Assembly (NCBI GenBank): GCA_028023455.1
Contig: JAQFVV010000063.1
Span: forward strand, 3,283,081-3,347,080
Direction: 5' to 3'
Source of the DNA: Epiperipatus broadwayi
Taxonomy: Eukaryota > Onychophora > Udeonychophora > Euonychophora > Peripatidae
DNA: 64,000 nucleotides
The translations under genes were made by a program, and so were the position numbers. Positions within the stretch are counted from its first letter, which is position 1, and each line of letters starts with the position of its first letter. This document shows positions 47,500 through 58,440 of this stretch, in pieces. The notes beneath the pieces are model-generated. The model searched no databases, was not told the origin of the DNA, and saw nothing but the letters and a program-made list of their open reading frames with translations.

Positions 47500-49470
47500 T
47501 AAATCTTTCATTGAATGATGATTTTGTTAATCTCAAATTTTAGAATAACATTTAAGCACACTCCAATTATCAACTTTGGACCAAGATATGTGGGAAAAGG
47601 ATAGTTCAATTCTCATTTAGTAATGGTGGCTGAATTAGAAGCAGATTACAAAAGATAACAGGAGAACACATTGTTCAACAAAGCAGCTATAGTTTTAAAA
47701 ACTAATTTGAAAAGAAAAAAATGCTCACCCTGAATCAAAACCATGAAGGCAATTAAAAAAGTCCTTGATAAAAAACAAACTTATTTGTGTGAAGGAAGAT
47801 AAAGGACACCACTTCATTTTACTAAATAACAATACACAAGAAGATAAAATGCTTACACAAATTGTGCATTAAAATTCAACAAACATTCCAATTATGACAT
47901 CAACCTGAGAAGAAAAATTCATAACATGCACTCTTAGAAAATATTTACATAAATTATATAATAGACAGCAATATTTACATATGTATCCATCAAATACTAT
48001 TCTAAGAAGATGATTCTCTAACATTAAATTGCACAAAGAGCACAACCCTCTAAGATTAATGATTAACTTGAGCAGTGCATATTATTACAAAGCATCTAAA
48101 TAGCTGATGCAGATATTAAAAGATGAATAAGGTTTTGGATAATTTACAACTAAGTCACCATTTGAATTCATAAATATTATTAAAAACACATCTCCAATAA
48201 ACATAGAATGGTTTCATTCAATATCATCAAACTGCACAAATTGGTAAATAGGAAAGCATCAATTAAAATTTTTAATGATTTATTGATGCATAAGAAAGTA
48301 GATTTATGCAAAGGAGAATTTACATTGAATTTCCAACCTGGATCAATCATGATATAATAATGAAATATAGAAGCAATATATATGAAATGGCAAAATCTTA
48401 GCAAATGGGTTTATCTCTCAATGCAATCATATATAGAATGGCTTGGGCTTTCAAATAAGCTAACATAATCCAATATTAAAAACTTATAAAGTGTCTAAGT
48501 ATTTAAGTGTATGCTGTGTAAACAATGTTTTTATATGCATGCCACAGGATATTATCATCCATATGTTTAATCAATTGAGTACAAATCAGGTTTAAAATGG
48601 ACCATAGAACCAGAAAAAGACACTGAAATGTACTACCTCAATTTGAAAATCAAGCAGAACAACAACTCATCGTATTACAAAATGATCATAAAATACCCCA
48701 ACATTAGAGGGGGGGGGGCATCAAGTGAAATCCCAGGTACCATCATTACATATATTCCCAGAATTAAAAACTTATGTTGCACTAGCTATTTAGGTTATTT
48801 TGAAACAGACAAGATTGAGAACCTAGAGACTTATATTGCCAATATGAAAAAATCAGGTTATAGCACAACTGATAAATACAAGAAATGACAAAAAATTTAT
48901 ATCACTACCATATGTACCAAACATTGGAAACAAAATTGTAGGGATCTGTGCTGATAAATTCAACATCAGATTTAAATTGCCCATCAATTTAAATAGACTG
49001 ATTAATAATATAAAGGTTAAAATATACAAATTAGAATGACATAAAATAGACTGATTAATAATATAAAGGTTAAAATATACAAATTAGAATGACATAATGT
49101 TGTGTATGTAGTGACCCACAGCCAAACAAACTGTCCTTACACCTATTATGGTGAAACCAAAGCAAACATGAGAACAAGATTGAAATAACCTATAAAAAAG
49201 TCAAGACTGATTCAACAAATACATTTGTATTTTGAAACCATGAAAAGGAATATGGACACAGTTTTGATCCTAGTATCATTAAGCTAATGTAGAAAGAAAG
49301 AAATGATAGAAAATATAAGATCAAAGAGGCATGGTTTATTACACAAAATGAATATATAATAAACCAAAGAGCTAATAGTATTCAAATGAGCAAGAAATGA
49401 ATCTCATAAATTGTTGCAGGACAACTATGTTTACAATTCACACATATCAAAAGTATATTTGGTCTATGTA
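47500..49470 (+). mobile_element. Penelope-like retroelement, plus-strand copy, decayed
   Basis: Fragments line up with the other two PLEs: ICVKEDKGHHFILLNNNTQE (about 47795), NIKLHKEHNPLRLMI (about 48020), MVSFNIIKLHKLVNRKASIK (about 48205), the frame at 48628-48888 with EMYYLNLKIKQNNNSSYYKM and NMKKSGYSTTDKYK (end of RT and linker), and YGETKANMRTRLK of the GIY-YIG domain (about 49145). A 53-bp tandem duplication at 48991-49096 shifts the frame. The end (about 49340-49470) matches the inverted terminal sequences of the minus-strand PLE. The catalytic YVDD box was not found. Confidence 0.8.
48991..49096 (+). repeat. Exact 53-bp tandem duplication within the PLE
   Basis: The unit beginning AAATAGACTGATTAATAATA occurs at 48991 and 49044. 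The length is not a multiple of three, so it breaks the reading frame of the linker domain. Confidence 0.92.
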
Positions 49471-49491
49471 ATATGTTTCTCTGTTGCATGC

Positions 49492-49538
49492 ATATATATA
49501 TATATATATATATATATGCATGATGATATATATATATA

Positions 49539-49570
<32 letters not shown>

Positions 49571-49571
49571 A
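49492..49571. repeat. (TA)n microsatellite
   Basis: TA runs interrupted by GCATGATGA and TCTG. The several short frames read through it are artefacts of the repeat. Confidence 0.95.
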
Positions 49572-49619
49572 CAGAGAGTATGCCCATTCTCATCTTTAAG
49601 GAAAGTATTAAAAGGCATT

Positions 49620-50410
49620 GATTGTGCAAACTATCTGTGAACCACTAATAGAATATGCTGTTTCATTTTTCTGTTTGATATTTTGCTATGCTGAATGTTT
49701 ATTTCTGAGCAGAAAAGTTTTCTTTTTGAAATACTCCATCACAATGTATAATTATAGCTCTCCAATGAATTTTATTCTCTGCCATAAACTCCCAATGCAT
49801 ATAATCAATGTTGTACTTTAAAATGTTGATGGAGTTTAGCTCTCCCATGATAATCATAAAACATGTTTATTTGTTTTACATATTCAATCAAATGAAAGTG
49901 TGATTTTACAATAGTGGGCTTTATGATACACCCTGCAAAGTTAAAAGAGAGTTATTAGTTTTATGATTTTGCCTTTGTATTTTTAAAATTTTAGGTATCA
50001 TCTTTAAATGATTTTTTTCTATTGTCTCTATAGTGTCTATAGGATATTCAAGACCAATAAATTATGTAAAACAACAGCTCTACTTACAATAACTTAGTTG
50101 CAATAGGTATTTTCCTGTGGTTAAATAGGTTATCTTTTAATTTATTAAAAACAGCAGTATATTGGTGTGTTGTACTTCAATGTCTAAGTCTATCTTTCTA
50201 TATATAAAACTATTAAGATATTTAAATTGATTTACATTCATCTATGCTAAAAACTGCTAAAGATTTTCCTTCTGTTACTGGTGGTTAAAAAGTTAAAATT
50301 TTTAAATATTAATTATTAGGTCAAAATTTTTAAAGTTGCATTCAAAATATTAAGTACATTCTGTAAATCATCTTTTGAAGTGACAAAAATAACACAATTA
50401 TCAGCATACT
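49620..50410 (-). pseudogene. LINE reverse transcriptase remnant
   Basis: On the minus strand from about 50410: YADNCVIFVTSKDDLQNVLN, a non-LTR RT catalytic region with YADD changed to YADN, followed by scattered C-terminal pieces down to about 49620. It does not match the CR1/L2 or RTE copies here and may be a further LINE family. The evidence rests on one motif stretch. Confidence 0.5.
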
Positions 50411-50589
50411 ATAAATCACATGATCACCATTTCTTATGTTCATACAGGCTGTCAAAACAGTTAGCAATTCTTTCCATAACTAGGGTGGTGATATTGAATG
50501 AGTAGGCACTGGATAGGGATTTTGATGCACAAACCTTCTATCATCCATTGACTACTATAGCTAGCACTGGGTGGCACTACTGTATATAG
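50411..50589 (+). mobile_element. Family A element fragment
   Basis: CACATGATCACCATTTCTTATG (split by one base here) near 50420 is the family A end. Then GATATTGAATGAGTAGGCAC, AGGGATTTTGATGCACAAA and CATCCATTGACTAC follow, with GGGTGGCACTACTGTATA near 50570. The hammerhead core lies outside the retained part. Confidence 0.72.
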
Positions 50590-53500
50590 AGAGAGAGTTG
50601 CGAGGGAAAATAAAAGCAGGTATGTAAGAGCATGTTTGCCTGGAGCTAGAATTAGGGATGTGACAGATAAAGTAAGAAAATAAGGTAGTAGAGATGTGTA
50701 TGTTATGGTAGGGACTAATAATTTGTCAGAGCCATCAGAGAGAGTAATAGATGAATACATAGAATTGATTAGAAATTTGAGTAAGAGGAAAGAAAGAGTA
50801 GGGATAGTTGGATTATTACCAAGATTTGACAAAAGGCATTTGTTAGAGCATGTTCTATAAATGAGAAATTGAAAAAATTGTGTGAGAGAAATAATGTTAT
50901 GTTTGTGGATGTATGGGATTGGTTTATTGGAAAAAGAGAGTTATATAGTAAAGATGGATTGCACTTAGGAAAACAAGGAAGTGAAGTGCTAGGGAGTCTG
51001 ATGTTTAAAGAATATAATTCAGGAAACATTTAAAGGGGGGGGGGTTAAAATTGTAGTATTATCAAAAAGAAGAAGAATGGATGGGATGTAAGAAATAAGC
51101 AAAAGATAGTTGATTTAGATATAAGTGTAGATGTGGAGAGGGAATGGATTTGTAAGATTAATGGGAAGAAAGTTTTTTATAAACATAATGGAGAAGAAAG
51201 AATCAAATAAATTTATATAAGAGTAGTTAGGAAAGAAGAAATTGTTAAAATTGGGTATTTGAATATGCAAGGTGGTAGGAGACCAGAAAAGTGGCTGGAA
51301 TTAAACAAAGCAGTTGAAAATGAAGAGCTTGAGGTATTAGCAGTAGTGGAAACACATTTAAGAGAAGAAGAATAACCTCGTTTGGAAGATGTGGTATGGC
51401 AGGGTATAAATAAATAGAAAAAAAAAGGGAGTGGTGGTATAGGTGTTATATCGAAAAAATATTTAAATATTGTTAAATGTCAAGAACATTTGTGGTTTGA
51501 AATAAGGTTGAGTAGACAAAAATGGATGGTAGCTGCAGTGTATATAGTCACTGGAGATAGTCAAATTATAATGGAATGGAACAGTAGTATATATGAATGC
51601 CTAGTTAAAGATATATAGAGTTTTAAAGAAAAGGGGAAGAGAATAATGGTTATAGGAGATACGAATGGACATATTGAAGAAATTGATGATGTAGATCATA
51701 AGAATGGTCAAGTTTTGAAGGATTTTTGTCAAAGAGTGAATTTGAGCATTGGGAATTTATCAAATATTTATTAGGGACAATACACATGGTCTAGGAATAA
51801 TATATTTCACACAATAGATTATGTATTGGTAGAGAAAGAGGGAATGAATAAAATATGGAAAATTAAGGTGTTTGATAATGAAGAGAGAGTATGTAATAGT
51901 GATCATAATTTTATTGTAATAGAAATGGTTAGTAAGTGATGGAAAATAGAAATAAAAGTAGAAACAATAGTGATAGGTGTGGATGGACAGTGAATGATAA
52001 GAATAAGTTGGAAGAGTATAAAATATAAGTTAAAGAAGCCATGGAACAGTTGGATGGGGATGAGTATAAGGACTTGTGTGGTGAAATAGAAAAAGGGGCA
52101 AATAGGGTTTTAGTTGAGAATATGCAAAAGAATATAAAAAAAAGAGAGTTAGTAAAAGTATAAAAGAGAGGAAAGAAGCATCCACAGAATATAAGTGGGC
52201 TATTAAAAACAACGAAAGTGAAAAAGATATTAATGCTAAATGTGAGTTTTAGTTGAGAATATGCAGAAGAATAAAAGTAATAAAAATGAGAGATAGTAAA
52301 AGTATTGATATTAGAAAAAAAAGTTATTGAAAAGAAAAAGGAGAAGGATTTTTAATTTGTTGATATTTTTAGTAAATTGTAAAAGAGAGGAAAGAAGCAT
52401 GCAGAGAATATAAGTATGCTATTAAGAACAAAGAAAGTGAAAAAAATATTAATGCTAAATGGGAAAAGTACTTAAAAAAGAAGTTGTCTAAAATAGATAA
52501 TTATAGAGAGAGGATGAAGTTGAATATTAAATTGTGGGAGGATATTAATAAAAGTGGAAGAGATGGGAGTAAGAAATTTTGGAATTGCATTAAAAGGAGA
52601 AATGTAGAGGAGAGAGTGATAGTATTAATAGATGATGAGGGAATAGAATGTAGCTCTAGAGAAAAATTAAAGAGAATATTAAATAGATATGTAATGGATA
52701 TAAAAAAGATGTTAGATGTGAAGGATTTAGTGATAGAAAACATGAAAGCATTTAGTAATGAGAATATTAGGTTCACAAAAAATGAACTGAATGAGGCGGG
52801 GAAGAGATTGAAAAGTGGAAAGGCAAGAGATTTAGATGGATGGGCAGCAGAGATGGTAATGAATTTAGGGCATAGAGCAAAAGTAAAGTTATTATCATTT
52901 TTAATAAGATGGCATAGAAGAGAGTTTTTCCAAGTAGTTGGAGTAATACAAGAGTAAGATTATTATTTAAAGAAAGGATAAGGATAATAGAAAGTTAAAT
53001 AATTATAGACCGATAGCAGTAACATCAACTTATGAATATGAGTAGGAATTCAGGTAGATAATTATATATGAGTATTATAGATATAGAGAAGGCATATGAT
53101 AGAGTAAATAGAAATAGATTATGGGTAAGTTTAGCAAATTTGGGAATGGATGAAGCTTTAGTAAATATTATTAAGAAATTATATGAAAATATTTACTATA
53201 TTTATCAATTAGGGGATATAGAATCAGATAAAATTAAAAATGGAGTGGGACTAAGGCAAGGATGCCCTATGTCATCTATTTTGTTTTTGTTGTATTTGAG
53301 TGAAATGGAGAAAGTAATAGAAGGACTAGGAAGAGAAATAGAGATACCGTTAATAGATGGCAAGGAAGTATATACTTTGTCGGTCCTTTTTTGGAGATAT
53401 CTTTTTATGTGCAGAAAGAAGAGAAGATATGGAAGTTATGCTTAGGACATGTGCAAGGGTGGGTAAAAAGATGGGGATTAAATTTAGTGAAGAAAAATCA

Positions 53501-54735
53501 AATATAATGATGATTAATACTAGGGAAAGAGAAAATGTAGAATTTTTATTGGAGGATATAAAGTTAAGGGTGGTGGATAGATATAGTTATTTGGGAATCA
53601 TCTTAAAGTAATCAGGAAAATTGCTTGGATGAATGGGAGAAAAAATTGATAAATGAAGCAAAGAAAAAAAGAGGTTGATAAAGAAATTAATAGTGTTTCA
53701 TATAATAAATATGATGTAGCTAGAATTGTATGGAAGGAAGTGGTAATAGCAGGGTTAACATATGATAATGATGCATTATGAGTTAGTAAAAGGATATTAG
53801 ATTACTTAGTGAAAGTATAAAGGGAAGTAGGAAGACATGCATTAGATGCAGAGGTGTGGACAGCAAAGAAGGCAATTCAAGGAGAAATGGGATGGTCAAG
53901 TTTTTATATGAGAGATGCAAAAAGTAAAATGAAAATGTTTGGTAGGTTGCAGTTTTTGGATAATAAAAGAATAGCCAAAATAGTATTTAACTGGGTTATG
54001 AGTAAAGGGCAGTCAACAAGATGGGTGAGAAAGGTAATGCACTATGCAAAAGATTTGGATAAAGAATTTATATCAGTATACTTGTATAAAAGGTGGGATG
54101 ATTGTGTTAGGAGGATTTTTGAGTGTTATAGTGGTAAGGAATGGGATAAAAAAAATAGATGCATTAATAAAGAATAGGGAGTTGGAGAGATGGAGAACTA
54201 GTATGGAGAGTAAAAAGAATTTAAATATATGTAGAAGTTAACGGAACATTGGGTGCGAGCTAATTTATGATAATAGTAAGGGAAGTAGTTTATTGTTTAA
54301 GGCTTGAACAAGCTCTTTAGCAAGAAGAGAATATACATGTAAATGGAAAAATATGGGTGATTTAGGCTGCAAATTGTATAAGAGAAGTATAGAAAATATT
54401 AGGTATCTGTTGATTGAATGTAAATGCTTGAAAGCAGAAAGGGAACAAATAATGAAGTTATGGGAGAATAAACATAAACAAAGTGATTATACAGAAAGTG
54501 GGTTATTGGTTTTTATGCTGGGTTTGGGAAAAGATTAGGGGGATTAGGTATAAAGTCCATAGAGTTTACAAAGATTATGTTGTGGAAATGGGATGGAGCA
54601 GATTATGAGGAAGTTTAGGGTGCGGAATGGAAGGGGAAGGTAAAGTGGCTAACAGGTTTCTTTGGGCATAATTGTTGAGAGATTCCTGACTCTATTTAAG
54701 GACAAGTCACAGTACATCACATCACATCACATGCA
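50590..54735 (+). mobile_element. CR1/L2-type LINE, nearly full length but decayed
   Basis: Three modules in order on the plus strand. (1) 50600-51030: ORF1-like SGNH esterase pieces (YVMVGTNNLSEPSERVIDEY, LLPRFDKRHLLEHVL, YSKDGLHLGKQGSEVLGSL, with the DGLH catalytic block). (2) 51240-51940: APE endonuclease with KIGYLNMQGG, VVETHLREE, IMVIGDTNGHIEE, TIDYVLVEK and the terminal SDHNFIVIE. (3) 52484-54540: RT with NYRPIAVTS, IIDIEKAYDRVNRNRLW (motif A), GVGLRQGCPMSSILFLLYLS (motif B), a frameshifted box in FGDIFLCAERRED (FADD lost) and YSYLGII, then a C-terminal domain. The 3' end is GCATAATTGTTGAGAGATTC and a (CATCA)n tail at about 54713-54735. Multiple stops and frameshifts make it inactive. 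Confidence 0.88.
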
Positions 54736-55478
54736 TACTCTAAATCCAGAATCCCAAAATATGAAGTTGTTTTGCTTTTAATCAATTCAGTTTAAAAGTT
54801 TCACCATCAAACCCATATTGCATCTTGATCTCCATTTCATTAATCCACATTTAAAAACTTTGAAGGACAATTACCATTCAATGAAAGACCATGTTGGAAA
54901 CAAAACACATAATACTAGTTTTAACTTCAAATTCCTCAGATTTTCCATCCATAATAATAACACTTCCTCTTTTTTATTATGTGAAAGACAAAGCAGAGAT
55001 ATTAAATATGGCATAACTATATTATACATTAAAAATAATTTGACTGAAAATGAAACGTGAAGTAAAATAATATAGTAATTAAAGTGCTTTTTTTTTTAAT
55101 CCAAGAAAAAGGAAAATGAGATTATTTAGTTTCCGATGATTATGATGAATAAATTTAGAGAGTTAATTATGCATAATAACAATATATTTAGACTTGTATC
55201 GATTTTAATATTTTATAAATTTATCTGGTTTTATATTTAAAACAAATTATGGTAATTTGTAATTATCATATAAATAAAATAAAATTTTTGAAAATTATTA
55301 TTGTCAAACTTGTCTTCTTTTTATTTGTTTATGACATTCCTAAACTTGTTTTTGAACAGAATTTAAATTAAAATCCTATGTTTAGTCATTTATGATTAGA
55401 TTAATTAATTAATTTCCATTGCTTTTACTATTTGATGTAAAATGTCTATGTAAACAAAAAAAGCAATATTTGATTTTA
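54736..55478. other. AT-rich DNA, nothing recognised
   Basis: The frame at 54818-55060 has no recognisable motif and is probably spurious. Confidence 0.5.
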
Positions 55479-55656
55479 ACTTGAAAGAGTTAATAATATT
55501 TAAACAGCATTAAACTGTTGCACATGCGCTTTGGATTAGTATTCATTCATTTTATATTTAAAATCCAAAGCGCATGTGCAACAGTTTAATGTTGTTTAAA
55601 TATTATTGTTTATAAAAAACATCGCGCTATATAAAATAATTGACTTGAAAGAGTTA
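55479..55656. mobile_element. Family G palindromic element with 14-bp target duplication
   Basis: The left arm (55492-55537) and right arm (55562-55607) are almost perfect inverted copies, including CTGTTGCACATGCGCTTTGG and CCAAAGCGCATGTGCAACAG, around a 24-bp loop. The direct repeat ACTTGAAAGAGTTA occurs exactly at 55479-55492 and 55643-55656. Between the right arm and the second duplication is an unpaired tail with AACATCGCGCTATATAAAAT, similar to the tail of family D. The high arm identity suggests recent insertion or ongoing arm conversion. Confidence 0.85.
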
Positions 55657-56460
55657 TAAAAATTAAAAATTCTGACAGCTAAGTTAGTTGAGAATCGATT
55701 GGAGGTAAATTTTATTTGTGAAATGACTGTTGTTTACTGTTACTTTCTATAGAAATGATATTGCAGCTTTTGATGTACATAGATATTTTAAATGACATTT
55801 GCCACAAATAACACTTTTTTGCATTTGCGAAATTATCTATTATCATCTGAAAAATTATTCACATTATCGTATTATTTTAATTTGGAAACTTCAACAAATT
55901 TATATAAAGGACCATTAATCAAGAAATAATTTATCAACTGTTCCTGTTAATCTTTGAAATATTATAAGATTATTTATAGCTATTTGTTATCATTAAACTA
56001 CTATAAGACAAAATAGAAAGCAAGCAAGAAAAAAAATATTATAAGCATATATATCACTGAATTCAAGCCCGAAAGTTTCAACTGGAAAACGTAGGTGAGG
56101 AATAACAAAATCTACTCATTTTCTATTAAATAATTTATTTATCCATTCAAACTTCTCATTTTGTAGAAATTATGAATAAGATGCGTTATTTTTATTTTAC
56201 ATTCTTTGGTGTGAAGATTTATTTATTACGGTGATAAATATTATATTATGTGTATACGCATGATTAGTTTCTTTTTGGATGGAATTAGCCATGCATGTCA
56301 CCATGTAGAAATTATATTATTTCTGTATTATAAAATAAAATAAAGCTGATGATAATAATTTTAAAGAATAATTAGACTATCAATGCAGCCAAACTTTTCT
56401 GTTAGGTGAAATTAATTATCAATATAAAACATAAAAGGAATAGCATTTTATTAAACTAAG
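55657..56460. other. AT-rich DNA, nothing recognised
   Basis: No coding, RNA or repeat signature was identified. Confidence 0.5.
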
Positions 56461-56464
56461 TTTT

Positions 56465-56800
56465 AATACATTGTACAGGCTTAAACCTGCATTTATATAT
56501 GTAATATATTCGGGATTCAAACTCAGATTTTCACACGACCCACTACTCTCAGTGCCATCTCATATTGCTGACCCACCTGATCACACACATGTTGAAAAGA
56601 TAAATAATCGCCAATATACGTATTTCATGCTAAACCAGCAATCATCAGTTGGTCTAGATTACTAGCCTCACACATATATACAATCAGTGCTCAGCTTTAT
56701 ATTAAGATAGCCAGTCTTCATACTTTAATGGACAGGCTTCAAACTATTCCAACTCACAACTCTTCAGCCTTCCATTTCATTGAAAATCTGATGATAGTTT
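56465..56800 (-). mobile_element. Family B hammerhead element, single-arm copy
   Basis: Matches 4527-4830 over its length (TCACACGACCCACTACTCTC, ACACATGTTGAAAAGATAAA, the hammerhead, AGTGCTCAG, TTAAGATAGCCAG, GAAAATCTGATGATAG). It directly precedes the family C element at 56829. Confidence 0.78.
56605..56661 (-). ncRNA. Type I hammerhead ribozyme, family B, intact core
   Basis: Minus strand: stem I TAATC/GATTA and CCAA/TTGG, CTGATGA, stem II TGCT/AGCA with loop GGTTT, GAAA, a perfect stem III palindrome (ATACGTAT), and A at the cleavage site. This is one of the two most consensus-like family B copies. Confidence 0.86.
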
Positions 56801-56974
56801 TATAATAATAATTTGCCAGTGATATATATGAAAAACAAGTTATTCACGTAACTTGCTATCACTTGTTATTTATGATCAATAGATAGCGTTTTACCAAAAC
56901 CACCTAAACAAGTGTAAAATTTGTTTACATAAACAACAAAAGAGTCAGAATTAACTATCTTTTTCATTTGCTCA

Positions 56975-57020
56975 CCCTCAGATCAGCTGATTTCAAGCTA
57001 TTTGCTATCATCAGTGAAGG
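56975..57020 (-). ncRNA. Type I hammerhead ribozyme, family C, left arm
   Basis: Minus strand: stem I CCTTCA with TGAGGG (one G-U), CTGATGA (plus 57008-57014), stem II AGC/GCT with loop AAATA, GAAA, a long palindromic stem III (ATCAGCTGAT), C at the cleavage site. All core residues are intact. Confidence 0.84.
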
Positions 57021-57452
57021 ATAGAGTTAGAAACTAGATCTAAACACTGACTCCAAGTGTTTATGCAAAACGTTTCTATCAGTTTGCAAGCGTGAATTTT
57101 TCAGACCGGTAAAGTCTTCAAACTCAGCCTAACAAACCAGATATCTATATGGGTCTGATCTCAGTTCAGTTTCACCACATAGTCAAAGTCTCTGCAATAT
57201 ATATCATTGCAAGAAAACTTTAAAGGTACATTTATGAAAAACAAAAACAAGATATTCATGTAACTTGCTATCACTTGTTATTTATGATCAATAGATGGTG
57301 AAACTGAACTGAGATCAGACCCATATAGATATCTGGTTTGTTAGGCTGAGTTTGAAGACTTTACCGGTCTGAAAAATTCATGCTTGCAAACTGATAGAAA
57401 CGTTTTGCATAAACACTTGGAGTCAGTGTTTAGATCTAGTTTCTAACTCTAT

Positions 57453-57498
57453 CCTTCACTGATGATAGCAAATAGCTTGAAATCAGCTGATCTGAGGG
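57453..57498 (+). ncRNA. Type I hammerhead ribozyme, family C, right arm
   Basis: Plus-strand copy of the same ribozyme: CCTTCA (57453-57458), CTGATGA (57459-57465), stem II AGC/GCT, GAAA (57479-57482), palindrome ATCAGCTGAT, scission predicted after C57492, TGAGGG (57493-57498). The 10.1/11.1 position is U-U, as in family B. Confidence 0.85.
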
Positions 57499-57639
57499 TG
57501 AGCAAATGAAAGAGATAGTTAATTCTGACTCTTTTGTCATTTATGTAAACAAATTTTACACTTGTTTTGGTGGTTTTGGTAAAACGCCATCTATTGATCA
57601 TACATATATATTCATTTCATAAAATTATTTTCCCAACAT

Positions 57640-58440
57640 ATAAGCTTCAGTCACATATATTTTCATTACTCAAAATTGTTGGTAAGTGTTGCCTAAATAT
57701 ACTACACATTTCCTATTACTATAAAGTCATTGAAGTATAGGATTCCTTCAGTTTTCATTGCCAACTATGTTGAATTATGGTGCTGATGCTCTTCCGAATG
57801 GAAGCCTATTAATCTCACACAGACCTTTGTGCATAATCCATGCTGTTTAACTGCTTCATTAACAACTGCAAACGGTATGCCTGCCTGGGCCTATTGTTGT
57901 AAATACTTTTCCCTTTGCTAATGCCATTAAAATTTTTTAATAGATGGAGGAAGATACATTTTCTGTTAAAAGCATTTTATTAAAAGTATGCCTGTAGTCT
58001 GTGACAAATCTAATATTGCCATTTTCTTTTATTACTGACACAATGGAAATTGTTTATTCAGACATCTGTTTCTGGTCTACTACTCTTCATTCTTCAATAT
58101 ATCTAACTACGATGCTACTTTTTCCTTGAGTGCACATGGAATCTGTCTAACTTTGCATGTGATTGGTTGGATTATATCATTTATACATAATTTTACTGGA
58201 TTGGCTACATACTTGCCTAAATCTGGTTTAAAAATTTCTGGGTAGTCCCATATATATGTCTCAATGTTCTTATCCTTATTTGAAATCTTATTTGTGTGTA
58301 TAATTGCATAACCTAGAAGTTCAAACCAATTTCTTCCTAAAAGGTTGCTATGATCTTCATAGTTAACCATTAGTTACAGTTATACTATATTTGTTTCTCT
58401 CTTCACATCTACTTTAGCTTGTCTCAGCATGTTTATTAAT
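57640..58440 (-). pseudogene. Ty3/gypsy protease-to-RT fragment
   Basis: Minus strand: LRQAKVDVKRETN, then the frame 58107-58370 with NLLGRNWFELLGYAI (post-protease motif of the type LLGRDWL), YPEIFKPDLGKYVANPVKLC and VRQIPCALKEKVAS, the linker leading into RT. Further downstream come broken RT pieces ending TEGILYFNDFIVIG, in which the catalytic YxDD is degraded to YFND. Large internal deletions. It belongs to the same broad group as the outer gypsy element. Confidence 0.8.

Larger units (their letters stand above)
56829..57605. mobile_element. Family C hammerhead foldback element, complete copy
   Basis: Ends GAAAAACAAGTTATTC and CCATCTATTGATCA. Long inverted arms face each other: CAGATCAGCTGATTTCAAGC (left) against GCTTGAAATCAGCTGATCTG (right), and GGGTCTGATCTCAGTTCAG against CTGAACTGAGATCAGACCC. 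An internal repeat of the left end lies at about 57232-57300. It lies in a TATATA site. Each arm carries one hammerhead, in opposite orientation. Confidence 0.85.

Noticed and set aside
49382-49629. Several overlapping frames rich in Tyr-Ile on both strands
   Set aside because: All are translations of a (TA)n run.
56995-57035. GAAACTAGATC next to the family C hammerhead looked like a second hammerhead half, similar to GAAACTAGTC of family A
   Set aside because: There is no CTGANGA strand at the right distance and the stem III pairing A15.1-U16.1 fails. The real core of family C lies about 20 bp away.
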